64,000 nt of DNA. It comes from Oscarella lobularis (taxonomy: Eukaryota; Porifera; Homoscleromorpha; Homosclerophorida; Oscarellidae). Location: positions 1,736,681 to 1,800,680 of the forward strand of contig NC_089179.1 in NCBI RefSeq assembly GCF_947507565.1, read 5' to 3'. Below are positions 1 to 10,002 of the stretch, piece after piece (the first letter of the stretch is position 1; each line of letters starts with the position of its first letter). The notes beneath the pieces are model-generated. The model saw only the letters and a program-made list of their open reading frames with translations, had not been told where the DNA came from and did not search any database. Made by a program: the position numbers and the translations under genes.

Positions 1-3000
1 TTTGACTCCACTAATCACTTTACTGAGCAAGCTCTCCGTTGTCAGCACGTCAACCGCGAGTACCTGTACGGCATCCTAAAAATAGAAAAATGAAGCAATC
101 AAGTAACAAAGCCCAATTTCCATTCTAAAAGTTAGGGCGCGGTTGCGGACGCGAATAGTAGGAGGCGACAAGTTGGCGACAGCGCGTCCACGCGTCCCCA
201 GCTAATGCGTTGTTTTGAAAAGCGAGAGCGGGACATCCGATCTCGTACACGTGCAATACTCTTGAAAACACCAAGTGCCCGCCCCCGCCACGGCGAGTAG
301 TGTGGGTCTCCCAGTGTTTACTTTCTTTATCACAAGCGTGGCCTCCACGTCGATGGCTCTCTTGGGGATCGTCTCCTGGACGTTAGCGATTCTTTCGCGG
401 GTGGCCAATTGCGAGTGAAGGAGAGCGATTGCTCCTAGTAGGGACTCGGAACAATTCCTTCCGCACCCTTCGGTTATCAAACAAAAAAAAAGTTTAATGT
501 TTTTTCTTCGGATAAGACGAAGTGTTCCCAAGCGACTGACCGTGGCAGTTTGGAAAAAGATCGCCGTAACCGTCAACACACCGGTCGCACCGACGACCGG
601 CGAATCCGACCAAGCAGCGACATTTTCCGCTGATGCGATCGCAGTCGATCGACTTCGAACCGCGCTCGTCGCACTCGCAATCTAGACACAATGTAAAAAA
701 AAAGAGGATCACCGAGACTGCTTCTGCCATTATGCAAAATACGCGCAACGTTTAGAAACAGGCAGACAACGCATGCATTATCATTCGTTGTATCTGGAGC
801 CATATCGCCCTGATGGATTCCTAATACGCGTGCGGGGCACGGAAGAGGCAGCGTGTACATTCCCCGACGGGGCAATGGGACGGAATAGACTTCGTTAGCA
901 ACCCATCTGGTCAAATAGTGTTTGCGTTCGCCACTTGCACGCGGGGTACGTTTCGCAATCTATCTATCTATCATCTATCTACCACGAGGATACGGTGTAT
1001 CCGCGTTTCTACTATTCGTCTCAAGCTTGCGAGAAGAGGAAGTCAAGCGCACTAATTGCTTCTCCCAACGAAGTTTGCTAAACCACTTGCGTTCTCATTG
1101 CCCAGCAATCTCTCTCCGAGTCTCTATTCCTCTCTCACCTCGACATCCCAAGGGATCTCGTTTCCGAAGTCGATAGTAGCCGTGCCGACAGCGATGGCAC
1201 CGACGACCGACGACGTTCTTCTTGCATAAACATCGCTGACTGTTCTACAGTATAATTCTTAGTATATTTTCTTTTCGGCGCGGCGCAGCCGCCCCCTTTG
1301 ATCTCTATACCGTCGCTCCGTCTCCTTCCGCCGTCTTATCCGAAAGCGACGACCGCGGCGACGAGCAATTCAACTGCCGTTTGCCGTTCGGACTCGGCTC
1401 GACGCCGGCCTCTTTACACCGGCAGCCTAAAAGATAAGACGGGGACCCGTTAGGACTCTTAGGGTACAATAGCGGTGGTCATCGCGGTCGTCCCCCCTCC
1501 CCCCCACCCCCCACCACCCTATTAAAAAACTTTTGTGACGACTAACCAGCGCACTGATCGAAACAGGCGATAGCGAGGAGGAGGAAGAGGAGGCGGTGGC
1601 ACACGCTGTATGCCTCCATTACTGTATTATTAGACAACACAGAGGCGTTCGCTGCGGACAAACGTTGCCGATGTCCTGGATCGGGTCGAAGGGTCTAACT
1701 CGTTCTGATCGCGCACCTGGAAGGTCCGGCTCATATACACACACGGCACACACGCACACACAAGGCACTGATAAGGGCGGGTCGCTAGACAAATTTCCAA
1801 AGGCCACAATAGGCTAGTTCAAGGTAAACAGGCGGTAGCTTCTTTATATGCAAAGAAATAATTAGATTTAGTGCGACGAAATCGAATTAGGTGCTCAGCG
1901 AGCCAAGGTCGACGACCAGGGAAACGAGACTCGTAGGTATAGATACGGAAAAATCGGAGACGAGCGAACGATCATTAGAAACCCACGCGTACATAGCAGA
2001 GAAGGAAGCGAGACGCTAAGTCACAAAAGCTCTAATTCCTTCTACTAGGAAAGGCGAGTTAGACGATCGCTTACATTTCCTAACGACATTCACTCTACTG
2101 CATAAGTATGGGAGCCCGAAGCGCAAGGCACCGTTCAGGTCGGCGAATAGATAGGAGATCGACTTCTAAGAGCTCGACGACTAACCTAGTTCCAATTCGC
2201 CTCCTCCGTGATTAGCCGAACTTTCTTCCTGTCGCGCTTCCGGTGAAACTTCCCGACGACGACGACAACAAGTGCACGGGGCCGACGATGGGCCGCAGCA
2301 GCGACATCGTGCAACGACCGTTATTTCGGTCACAGCGTAATATCCCTTTTAGGAGAGAATACGATGTTGAGTCGAAGCGAGAGGGCTCTTTAGTAGGACA
2401 CCTGCGGCGTCGTCGACGGACTATTCCAGGGAGGTCCGAATGCGTGAAACTCGAGTTGAACGTGATCGATGGTAACGAAATGCTGTTCGGGGAGAAACGA
2501 TAGCAGTACTAAATTGACGGGTGACGTGACGCCTTTGACCAACCTTGACAGCGGCTGTCAAGCCGTACTCGCTTCCCGGTCTGCCGCGCAGCAAATCAAT
2601 TGTCACCTGCGCCCCAAAATAGAACGGCTATTAGAAAATACAGATTTTAGTAATTGCGCGCTGTGGGGCCCCCATCGATCGGAAAACGCCTTCTTGACCC
2701 CTAAATAGGAGACAACGTTCGCTGCTGACACAGCAAGTGGGTCTGTTTACACAGCGACGCGACGCAGACCAGCCTCCTACCTCGTTCGACCATAGATGGT
2801 TCGACGTCCGGTACGAAGCGAAACACGCCGGCTTTCGCGAGCCGCTAATTCGGCCCGGCGCCAGGCCGTAGAGTGCGACGCATTCGCTCGCCGATACGAC
2901 GAAATAGTGAAGTGGCGTGAACGAGCGGCCGTCGTCTCTCGAAGCTCGAATTAGCCAGCGATCCGCCGGTGCCGTTTTGAAGTCGACGCGAATTTGACTG

Positions 3001-3866
3001 ACTTGGAATTTCTGTCAAATTAATTAATTGAGCGCGCGAAGCGTTTGGGACGGGAGCGTTCACACTCGAGCGCGAGCCGAAAGGGGGGGGCTTTTCGTGT
3101 GAGAGAATATGTACTCGGGGCGCCGCGCGCTGCGCGTTAGGGGGGGGAAAAGAAAAACGATTTCGGTTTGTTGTATAGAACGCGAAGCCGCAATGTTTAT
3201 AAAACAAACGCAGCGCGATATTTTTTTTCGAGTTGTACGTAACGTGAGCGCGAGCCGCGCGAGCGATCGACGGTCGACGAAGCGGCATCGCCGAGGACGA
3301 AAAAAGGGTCCACGCCCCAATCGAGTCGTCACGACACGCGCCTCTTTTCGGCTCAAATTCGTCGAAGGGACTAATGCAAATTAATAATGCTGTATAGGCC
3401 GCGATGACCTTTCGAATTTTAGCTTTATGAATGGGGACAATGAACAAAACAAGCCGACCCGGGGTCGCGACTTCTTTTCTTTTTCTTTCTAGCTAAGGGC
3501 GCGCCTGACACGTGGACACCTTACCTGACCGAGATCGACGGTGAAGGTGACCGCTGTTTGTCCGGGCTCAGACTGCCACCACGACCATCGACGATCGTCG
3601 ACCGCGTCGCTTGGCGGATGGTTAACGGACGCGCGACGCGAATCGCACGTCTTTCGCTCGACGCACGATCGCGCGGACTCGCCAGCGACCGAGAGCGCCG
3701 GCACGCAGTAGACGACGCTACCGCGTGTGCCGCACGTCGACGACGATCGCACGTTGGCGAACGATCGAAGGAGAAACGGCGCCGACCAAGAATTCGAGTC
3801 GAACGACGAAACGACGCTCATCGAAAGAACGAAGACGATGCTCGCGACGATTGACGACGATAGCAT
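1..3866 (-). CDS. laminin-family chain, 5' part (runs off the left edge)
   Basis: Secreted basement-membrane glycoprotein chain. Exon 1 (about 3525-3866) gives a signal peptide starting MLSSSIVASIVFVLSMS and the start of the laminin N-terminal domain (WWQSEPGQ, VDLGQ). Exon 2 (about 2781-3011) continues the domain with KFQVSQIRVDFK, DRWLIRASRDDG and FVVSASEC. Two further exons give VTIDLLRGRPGSEYG and HFVTIDHVQLEFH, then YYAVTEITVVARCRC opens the laminin-EGF (LE) run. LE pieces follow at about 1340-1430 (CRCKEAGVEPSPN), 1130-1220 (CLCKKNVVGRRCHRC) and 550-690 (DCECDERGSKSIDC, CLVGFAGRRCDRC). After NCHGCGRNC the chain changes to leucine-rich coil (ESLLGAIALLHSQL; TTESLLSKVISGVK). The exons join in frame. 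The LE arm looks short compared with animal laminin chains, but exons may have been missed between 1450 and 2200, where I see no clear ones. The alpha, beta or gamma class cannot be set without the C-terminal end. Confidence 0.85.
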
Positions 3867-4229
3867 GATGGAGCAGCGGCGAGCCGCTTCGCTGCAGCCG
3901 TCTCATGCGATCGACAGCCGCGCGACGTCGAATGACATGGGTGCTGAACATACCGATCGCTAAATCGAATTGATAATTCGATCCGCCCCGGACGTGCGAC
4001 TTCGCGTCATCGCTCGTTTGCCATTCAAAAATGAGCGTCGGACACGACAATATAAGAATGGAACAAACGGAAGCGTCGCGGGAAACGCGTGTCGGACATC
4101 GGGTCGTAATTTCGTGATGGGGGAGGGAGGGGGGCACGGCAAGAGACTGGGGCTTCTATAGAGGGGAGTATCGCAATTCGATAGCGGAATGCCAACTATT
4201 CCGCCTAGAGTCTAAATTATAAACACGAT
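3867..4229. other. intergenic, laminin promoter side
   Basis: About 360 bases between the laminin start codon and the RAD51C stop codon. It should hold the laminin promoter and 5' UTR and the RAD51C 3' UTR. It contains a G-rich run near 4120-4137. I see no coding exon or repeat. Confidence 0.5.
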
Positions 4230-5820
4230 TTAGACCGATTCGATCTCTCGTCGACGCTTAGCTGGATGCTCGTCGCCGTCCTTTCCATCCCCGTCAGGAA
4301 TGTCTCGAACACCATCCGTCTGCGAGGAAACGAATCGTCGAGACGCGCACTCGGAGGGGGAGGGAGGGACATCCTACCGTGATTTGGTATCTAGCGCTGT
4401 TCCGTTGTTTGTTTGGCGACTTATATAAAGTTGCTAGCCTAGCGAGCGAGACATATACATCACCTTTATATCTCACGTGCCATTCACTCGCCTTCCTCCT
4501 GTCTCTTCCCATAGTAGAAGTATGCGTATCGTGCACGCGTGTCCCCAGCTCTCGCCTATAGCAAGACAGTGGGTCGAGTGTAGAAGAGACGAAGTCGGTC
4601 GCACCTAGTGCAGGCTGGAGAGACGACGATGTCGTTTTGGTCACCGAATCTCGGTTAAATCGAGTCGTCAAGTGATTCGTTAGGACAATCTGAAAAGGAA
4701 ACAATCAGCGGGAGTTGGACGACAGTTGTTGATTCTTGATTCCTGACAGCTAAGTTGTGCTTCGTTGCCACTTCGATCAACGTCTGCGCCATTCCGTTCA
4801 GTATCCGTGTTCGCGTGGCAAAGTCGTCAAAGTCCTGTCGAAACGGGAAAGCGACGCTGTCGATGACGACCAGTTTGATCTGGCGCAGAGAAAACGAGGA
4901 GAGTAAGTTCCCACCTCGACTTACTGTTGTGAAACCTTGGGATGCTCTTGCAGAAATTCCCCCAATAAATTCACGTGAGCCAGCACCTCCGCATAGTTGA
5001 CGCACTTGACGTGGTAGATTCTGGAGAGAAAGTATTCCGGCGTGAGTCTCGACGCAGCGGCTTCTTGATCTTGAGTAGTCGATGATTATTTATACAGCGA
5101 TGTACATTCATTCAGCGTTGAGTATTGTACCTGGTTCGTTTGAAACTCTCGCGACGTTGCGTAAGTGCTGTTGAGCGGCTTTCGCGATTTGAGTCACTCT
5201 CTCGAGCACGAAACCTCCCTCCGTGTCTGAAGTCCATAGGTGAAGAAAAGCACGGCAATTACGCCCACTCTTACCGATGTAGAACGCTTCGCCGTCGAGT
5301 CCCCCAAATACGGGAGGAAACTGAACGTCAATAGCTAACTGCATGCTAAAGAACACGTGCGGTCATAAAGACGTGGAATTATATAATTATATAATTAATT
5401 AATTAATTAATCAATTGTACCACATTTGGGTCTTTCCAACTCCCGGACTGCCGCACAATTCCGTGATTTTTCCCAAAGGTACACCGTTGCCAATAATTTC
5501 GTCTATCTTCTCCGAGAAGCTCACTATGCCAATAGCCAAGCGTTCCCTTTGAAAGATCTCCAGTGCCGTTTGCGATTCGATTTTTCTTTCGTTTGACGCT
5601 TTTTTACGAACTGCTTTGATTATTTTCAGTGCTTCGTCTCGCGGAATATTCGCTTCTGGGAAATTGTACGTCAAAAAAATGGGGAAGGCGTCGTCACGCG
5701 CGGACCTCGACTGAGGTCGACGGGATCGACTCCATTCAGATCATTTGCTGCAACGAATCCAGCTTCGTTTAGTTGCTTTAGATACTCGGGGCGGATGGAA
5801 TAAGCCGAGAGACTCGACAT
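4230..5820 (-). CDS. RAD51C: RAD51C, RAD51 paralogue of homologous recombination
   Basis: RecA/RAD51-fold ATPase; the family acts in the BCDX2 and CX3 complexes in double-strand-break repair. Exon 1 starts MSSLSAYSIRPEYLKQLNEAG at 5820. Exon 2 carries FSEKIDEIIGNGVPLGKITE and the Walker A stretch GSPGVGKTQM, and splices in frame into CMQLAIDVQFPPVFGGLDGEA. Further exons give TEGGFVLERVTQIAKAAQQH, YAEVLAHVNLLGEFL, the Walker B strand IKLVVIDSVAFPFR, VLTNHLTTRFN, LGESWGHACTIRILLLW and RLATLYKSPNKQ. The last exon ends PAKRRREIESV, matching the basic nuclear-localisation tail of vertebrate RAD51C. All introns are short. The gene looks complete and is head-to-head with the next gene, start codons 50 bp apart. 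Confidence 0.93.
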
Positions 5821-5870
5821 TCGAATCTTCGACACGCGCGCGCTAGGTTCTCTCCTCTAAATCGATCACA
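5821..5870. promoter_or_regulatory. 50-bp bidirectional promoter and 5' UTR interval
   Basis: The RAD51C start codon (5818-5820, -) and the start of the C19orf53-like gene (5871, +) are separated by only 50 bp. Both 5' UTRs and the core promoter must lie here or overlap the coding ends. No TATA box is evident. Confidence 0.6.
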
Positions 5871-6230
5871 ATGCCGCAAGGTCTCCGAAAACAGAAGCCT
5901 AAGCCTTATCAGGAGAAAGCAAGAGCAGCTAAAAAGCCTCTGGGCCCTAAAAAAGGCGGTACGAGAGGACATTTTGCCTTGAGTCCTTCACACAAAGCTC
6001 GACTCTTTAGCAAAAAAGATTGCTCCCAAAAAGGAATCGGTCAGAAAGCACCAAGCTATACAGAAGGTATAAACGAATTGCTTCTGAACGCTTTTCACGT
6101 CGTACGTTCGTAGAAGTTCAAGCGAGCAATTGATAGCAACATCGAAAGGGAAATTCTTTCTAAGGCGGCAGCTGATAGTACCAGGCTAGCAATTGCTGGT
6201 GAAAAACGGGGGGCAGGGAAGAGTAAATAA
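5871..6230 (+). CDS. C19orf53/LYDG10-like small basic protein (UPF0390)
   Basis: Small lysine-rich protein of the UPF0390 family (human C19orf53, Leydig cell tumour 10 kDa homologue), whose molecular role is not settled. Exon 1 reads MPQGLRKQKPKPYQEKARA and PLGPKKGG. After a short intron, AKKIAPKKESVRKHQAIQK matches the family core. The last exon gives KFKRAIDSNIEREILSKAAA and ends GAGKSK at 6230. The spliced product is about 90 residues, the usual family length. Without splicing the frame runs into an 80-residue dead end, so the three-exon model is preferred. Confidence 0.85.
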
Positions 6231-6303
6231 GTCGGAACACCTATCAGTACTCTGTGTACTTTGCTTTTTTTGAGACCCAAGGGTCGATCAAATAGAATTA
6301 CAA

Positions 6304-7240
6304 TTACGATGGCCGTAGTCGATCTTTGATTGTCTGCTGCAAATTTACGTAGTATTTCATTTTCGTCAACCAAGAATGCGTCTCTTTAAAGTTACCTAGT
6401 AAAAGAGGAGCACTATTGCATCAGAATCACCAACGAACGCATCATCTGTTTCATACCACGTTCATAGTTTTCTTTGCTTGTGACCCAGCAGTGAGTTAGT
6501 TTGTCTATAAAAAATTGAGATTGCCCTTGTGTTACTGGCGTGCAAACGTGATTCTCTACCTTCAATTAATTGAGAGGTTTCTCTGAGATGGTCGTCGTTC
6601 TCAATTTCTTCAAGCTGTTCGTTAAATTCCATTACTTCGGATAAGAATTCTTTCTCCATGACGTGGTCATCATCAGGAACAGTAAACCCTCGCATTTCCA
6701 ACTTCATAAATAAATGAAATAATAAGCAAAGCGTATATCTGTACTGAGACTGTCAAATTACAAGATAAAAACCCCTGGAAAGTCGGTTTAGTAGCGTTTT
6801 GTATCCTTCATTGACAAGAGAAGACTGTTGTAGAGAATATTGCTGTTCAGTCTAAGGCATAATTCCACGAGCAATAGTATTTATCCAAAAAGGAGCTGAT
6901 GCACTACTTTAGATTTCTGAGCAAATTTATCTGGGTGCAATTTGCTTTGCAGCTCTCTGAATTTCCTGGCCAGCATTTTCTCGTCTATATTCATCGACTG
7001 TGGTCTGCTGTCAAGTTGATTGTACAATTTCACTCATGAAACCATTCCTTACATCTCAAAAATAGAAAAAAAGTCTCTTTTCGACGAAGGAAGAACGACG
7101 TTTCTCGCGCAGCCGCAGAAAAACAGAGCACCCGAGTCCAAATCATCGCCGCATTTCCAGCACTTGGAAACATTTGCAGCATAGCGTCGCTGTCGTCGCA
7201 ACAAGGGAAAAGCGACGAGAAACCGCCGAAAAACGATCAT
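6304..7240 (-). CDS. HSCB: HSCB, mitochondrial J-domain co-chaperone for Fe-S cluster transfer
   Basis: The family delivers the ISCU scaffold to the mitochondrial HSP70 in Fe-S cluster biogenesis. The start MIVFRRFLVAFPLLRRQRR at 7240 is a good mitochondrial presequence; an in-frame start 30 codons upstream is less like one. CWKCGDD then FFCGCARNV form the N-terminal four-cysteine zinc finger typical of animal HSCB, although the second pair is CGC rather than CxxC. The J domain has LQSKLHPDKF with the HPD motif, then LVNEGYKTLLNRLSRG. The C-terminal bundle is present (VMEKEFLSEVMEFNEQLEEI; YERGNFKETHSWLTKMKYY), ending IKDRLRPS. Six or so exons join in frame. Confidence 0.9.
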
Positions 7241-7348
7241 TCTAACGCACGCTAGATAGTCAAGATGTAGAAGATAGATCTGTTTCAGGGATCTGTTTGA
7301 TCTCAACTCAACCCTGAACTCAACTAACACAAGAAAAGAAGCAGATAA

Positions 7349-9238
7349 TCAAGTACTTCTGATTCTAAGCGGTCGAAATCTGCAAACAGCAGCGCTAATT
7401 TCCTGTATTCGAGCTCTCGACAGATCCCCTATCGGATTGTCTGCAACAAGCATTGCAATTCCGTGTCTATCGAGATCCTCTTGCAGCTGCTTCAGACAGT
7501 CACCAAGCGTACGCTTCCCATTCATGTAGCGATTTCTCATATACACAATTGCCTCTCCAATCGACTTGGTCTGACAATACTCGACCAACTGTTCGACATA
7601 AGACAAGTCAATCTCCTCCTTACCAAACTGCACCTGAAACCCAAATTGGGTTTTCCCCTTTACTCTTGTCACCTTCTCCTTCCAGCCCTGCGACGCATCT
7701 AAGCTATCTCCCACGGGAATTCGCCGCGATGGCTTCAGATCGAACGAAGTCGCCGGTAATGCCTCCTTCGCGTGCTTCGCCGCAATTTTCTTCGCCTCGG
7801 CCGTGACGTCGACCGGACGGTAAGAGTCCATCATAACGACAACGTCAGCAGCTTGGAAATAGTCGCCCGATCCGCCCATGACCAAGATAGTCGACACGCC
7901 GTGATCGACGTGCAAACTGGAAACTTTGGAAATGAACGGCGTGATTGGTTCCTTTTCGGCGGCAACGAGCTCCTGCATTTTCGCGTCGCGTATCATGAAG
8001 TTCGTCGCGCTCGTGTCCTCGTCGATGAGAAGACAACGAGTGCCACTTTCCAACGCTTCAACAATATTCGCCGCCTGCGACGTGCTCCCGCTCGCGTCCG
8101 GCGTGCTGAACACCGACGTGTCCTGCCCGAAGGGAAGATTGTCGATGAACGGTTGAATGTTGACGCAGGCAACGCTTCGACCGTCCTCCGATCGAATGCT
8201 CACCGCCGTCGGATCGGCGACGACGAACTCACGACCGTCGCCGGGGATTTTGTTATAAACGCCGTACTGCAATGCCTGTAGGAGAGTCGACTTTCCGTTG
8301 AAGCCGCCGCCAACGATGACCGTCACGCCCTTTCGTATGCCCATTCCGGCTACTCTGCCCGCGTAGGGCAGGTCAAAGTGAACTTCCATGGAAGATGGCG
8401 ATTGAAAGGCGACTGCCTTCGAAGCGTCCATTGGACAATCGCTAACGCCGCTCGCTCTCGGCAAAACGGCTCCATTCGCCGCAAAGGCGACGAGACCGTT
8501 ACGATCCAACTGACCTCGAAGCGCTTCCTGATCTTCGAAGCAGTTAACATGCTTTCGAAGCAGACCGCGATCTTGACTATCGAACGGAATCGCCGCCTGC
8601 ACGATCTTAGGCAAATTCTTCGTCAGGACGTCGCGACACCGATAGCCTTCAATCGATCGACCGCGCGCCGGCAACGAGACGGTGAATCTCACTTCGACGT
8701 CGCCGTTCTCGCCGACGAGACAAGACGTTCGTTCGAGAACGTACTGGGTCGGCGAAGCGATGCTAATTGCGCCGCCTTTCGATCCGTGCCAACCGTCGCC
8801 GCCGGCGTCTTCGTCGTGCCGACCCGAACGCGCCGTCCGATAGAACGTTCGCGTCAAATAGTCGCCCGTTGCTATGCGCTGCTGTTTCGTCGTCGTCGCC
8901 CAATCGGCGAATCGAGCGACCGACGCCGGCATTTGTATGCGACACGACGACGGTGGAGCGAATGGATCGCTTTGGACGCGATCGACGATGAATGTGTAGT
9001 CGGGAAATGTCCAGCGGCCTTTGATGTCGTGATAGGCTTTGTAGCTGACTCCTTCGAGGTTGATGAGGAGTTCGGCGAGTGCGTTCGCGTCGTTGACGCC
9101 TGATGATGATGATGCGGGCGCCGGTCCGTCGGATCGAAATCCTGAATCTGGTCGACGTCCGCGGCCTCCGCCTCCTCGATAATGGCCGCCGCCCCTTCGG
9201 CCGCCACCTCTCGCTCTTCCGCCGCGGTAGTAAGACAT
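7349..9238 (-). CDS. predicted ABC-class ATPase (COG3044 type), intronless
   Basis: A 629-residue protein in one exon. Residues 1-35 are RG/RGG-rich (MSYYRGGRARGGGRRGGG), a pattern associated with RNA binding and arginine methylation. The body matches the 'predicted ATPase of the ABC class' family, common in bacteria and also seen in plants and protists: Walker A GGGFNGKST at residues 310-318, a signature-like SGSTSQAANIVEAL near 383, Walker B CLLIDEDTSA near 402, and an MGGSGDYF segment further on. No membrane segment is seen, so it is a soluble ATPase. Its substrate is unknown. Being intronless among intron-rich neighbours, it may derive from horizontal transfer or retroposition; the RG-rich tail looks like a eukaryotic addition. 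Confidence 0.85.
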   Translation of the reverse strand: MSYYRGGRARGGGRRGGGHYRGGGGRGRRPDSGFRSDGPAPASSSSGVNDANALAELLINLEGVSYKAYHDIKGRWTFPDYTFIVDRVQSDPFAPPSSCRIQMPASVARFADWATTTKQQRIATGDYLTRTFYRTARSGRHDEDAGGDGWHGSKGGAISIASPTQYVLERTSCLVGENGDVEVRFTVSLPARGRSIEGYRCRDVLTKNLPKIVQAAIPFDSQDRGLLRKHVNCFEDQEALRGQLDRNGLVAFAANGAVLPRASGVSDCPMDASKAVAFQSPSSMEVHFDLPYAGRVAGMGIRKGVTVIVGGGFNGKSTLLQALQYGVYNKIPGDGREFVVADPTAVSIRSEDGRSVACVNIQPFIDNLPFGQDTSVFSTPDASGSTSQAANIVEALESGTRCLLIDEDTSATNFMIRDAKMQELVAAEKEPITPFISKVSSLHVDHGVSTILVMGGSGDYFQAADVVVMMDSYRPVDVTAEAKKIAAKHAKEALPATSFDLKPSRRIPVGDSLDASQGWKEKVTRVKGKTQFGFQVQFGKEEIDLSYVEQLVEYCQTKSIGEAIVYMRNRYMNGKRTLGDCLKQLQEDLDRHGIAMLVADNPIGDLSRARIQEISAAVCRFRPLRIRST

Positions 9239-9336
9239 GCGATTGAATAGTAGCGGCGGCGAACGGGCGAGGATTGCTCGGCACGAAACGGATGCGATTT
9301 TTCTAACGCGCTGCGTACGGGTTAATAACTGCCCGG

Positions 9337-9768
9337 ATGTTGTCTAGAACTTTCCTGTTTGCACGTCGGCGACTGCTTCTATTTCCACGTTATTCGACTT
9401 CTGCTATGGCTATTACGGAGAGCACACTAAAAGAGAAGTTGCAGAAGAATCTGGACGCCACTTTCGTAGTAAGGTCGACTGGGACACGGTTCTTTTCTCT
9501 TCCCGAAAGCGTTTCCTAGGACGTTAAAGACGTTTCAGGAGGTTGCGGTGCTAGTTTTGAAGTAGTAGTTGTGTCAAGTGCATTCGAAGGAAAGGCTCTG
9601 CTCCAAAGGCACCGGTTAGCAGACCAATGGCAAAGGGGGCCCCCCGGTTGAACTAAAAATTTCTACATATTCAGAATCGTTAACAGTCTTCTAGAAGAAG
9701 AGTTGAAGCAGATTCACGCCTTTTCACAAAAGACGTTCACGCCATCGCAATGGGAACAGAAAAAATGA
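9337..9768 (+). CDS. BOLA2: BOLA2-like protein with a possible mitochondrial presequence
   Basis: BolA-family protein that partners monothiol glutaredoxins in Fe-S trafficking and iron sensing. Three exons (9337-9468, 9520-9614, 9675-9768) give 106 residues. The core has TESTLKEKLQKNLDATFV, DVSGGCGASFEVVVVSSAFE and GKALLQRHRIVNSLLEEEL, with the conserved RHR histidine, and ends HAFSQKTFTPSQWEQKK. The end and the FEGKxLLQRHR stretch are BOLA2-like rather than BOLA1 or BOLA3. Before the usual start (second Met at residue 24) lies MLSRTFLFARRRLLLFPRYS, a basic amphipathic stretch with no acids. Use of the two Mets could give mitochondrial and cytosolic forms; that is inference. Confidence 0.9.
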
Positions 9769-10002
9769 GTGACACCTTAGTTAATAATAGTATTTGTTAC
9801 CATATTTGCCGAATGTAAAACACCTACTGCATAATCACCGATCCGCATTGGCAGAGTCCGCTTCACAGCTTCCCTAATAATTAATTTCATATGTGGTACT
9901 TTCAACGTCATACAAGCGTTGGACAAGGTAAAAGGTAACTCATACAAAAGAAAGCAACTGAATCCTCGCAGCGAAGTAAGGCGTCTAAAAAATGCCTGCA
10001 CG

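Noticed and set aside
2845-3447. 200-codon minus-strand ORF starting MFIVPIHKAKIRK
   Set aside because: Wrong frame over laminin exon 2 and its intron; the splice-consistent frame gives the laminin N-terminal domain instead.
5778-5972. Minus-strand ORF starting MSSRTAFFRAQ
   Set aside because: Shares only the first residues by chance with the true RAD51C start; it is antisense to the C19orf53-like gene.
8378-9103. 241-codon plus-strand ORF
   Set aside because: Antisense shadow of the ABC-class ATPase exon, Arg-rich and featureless.
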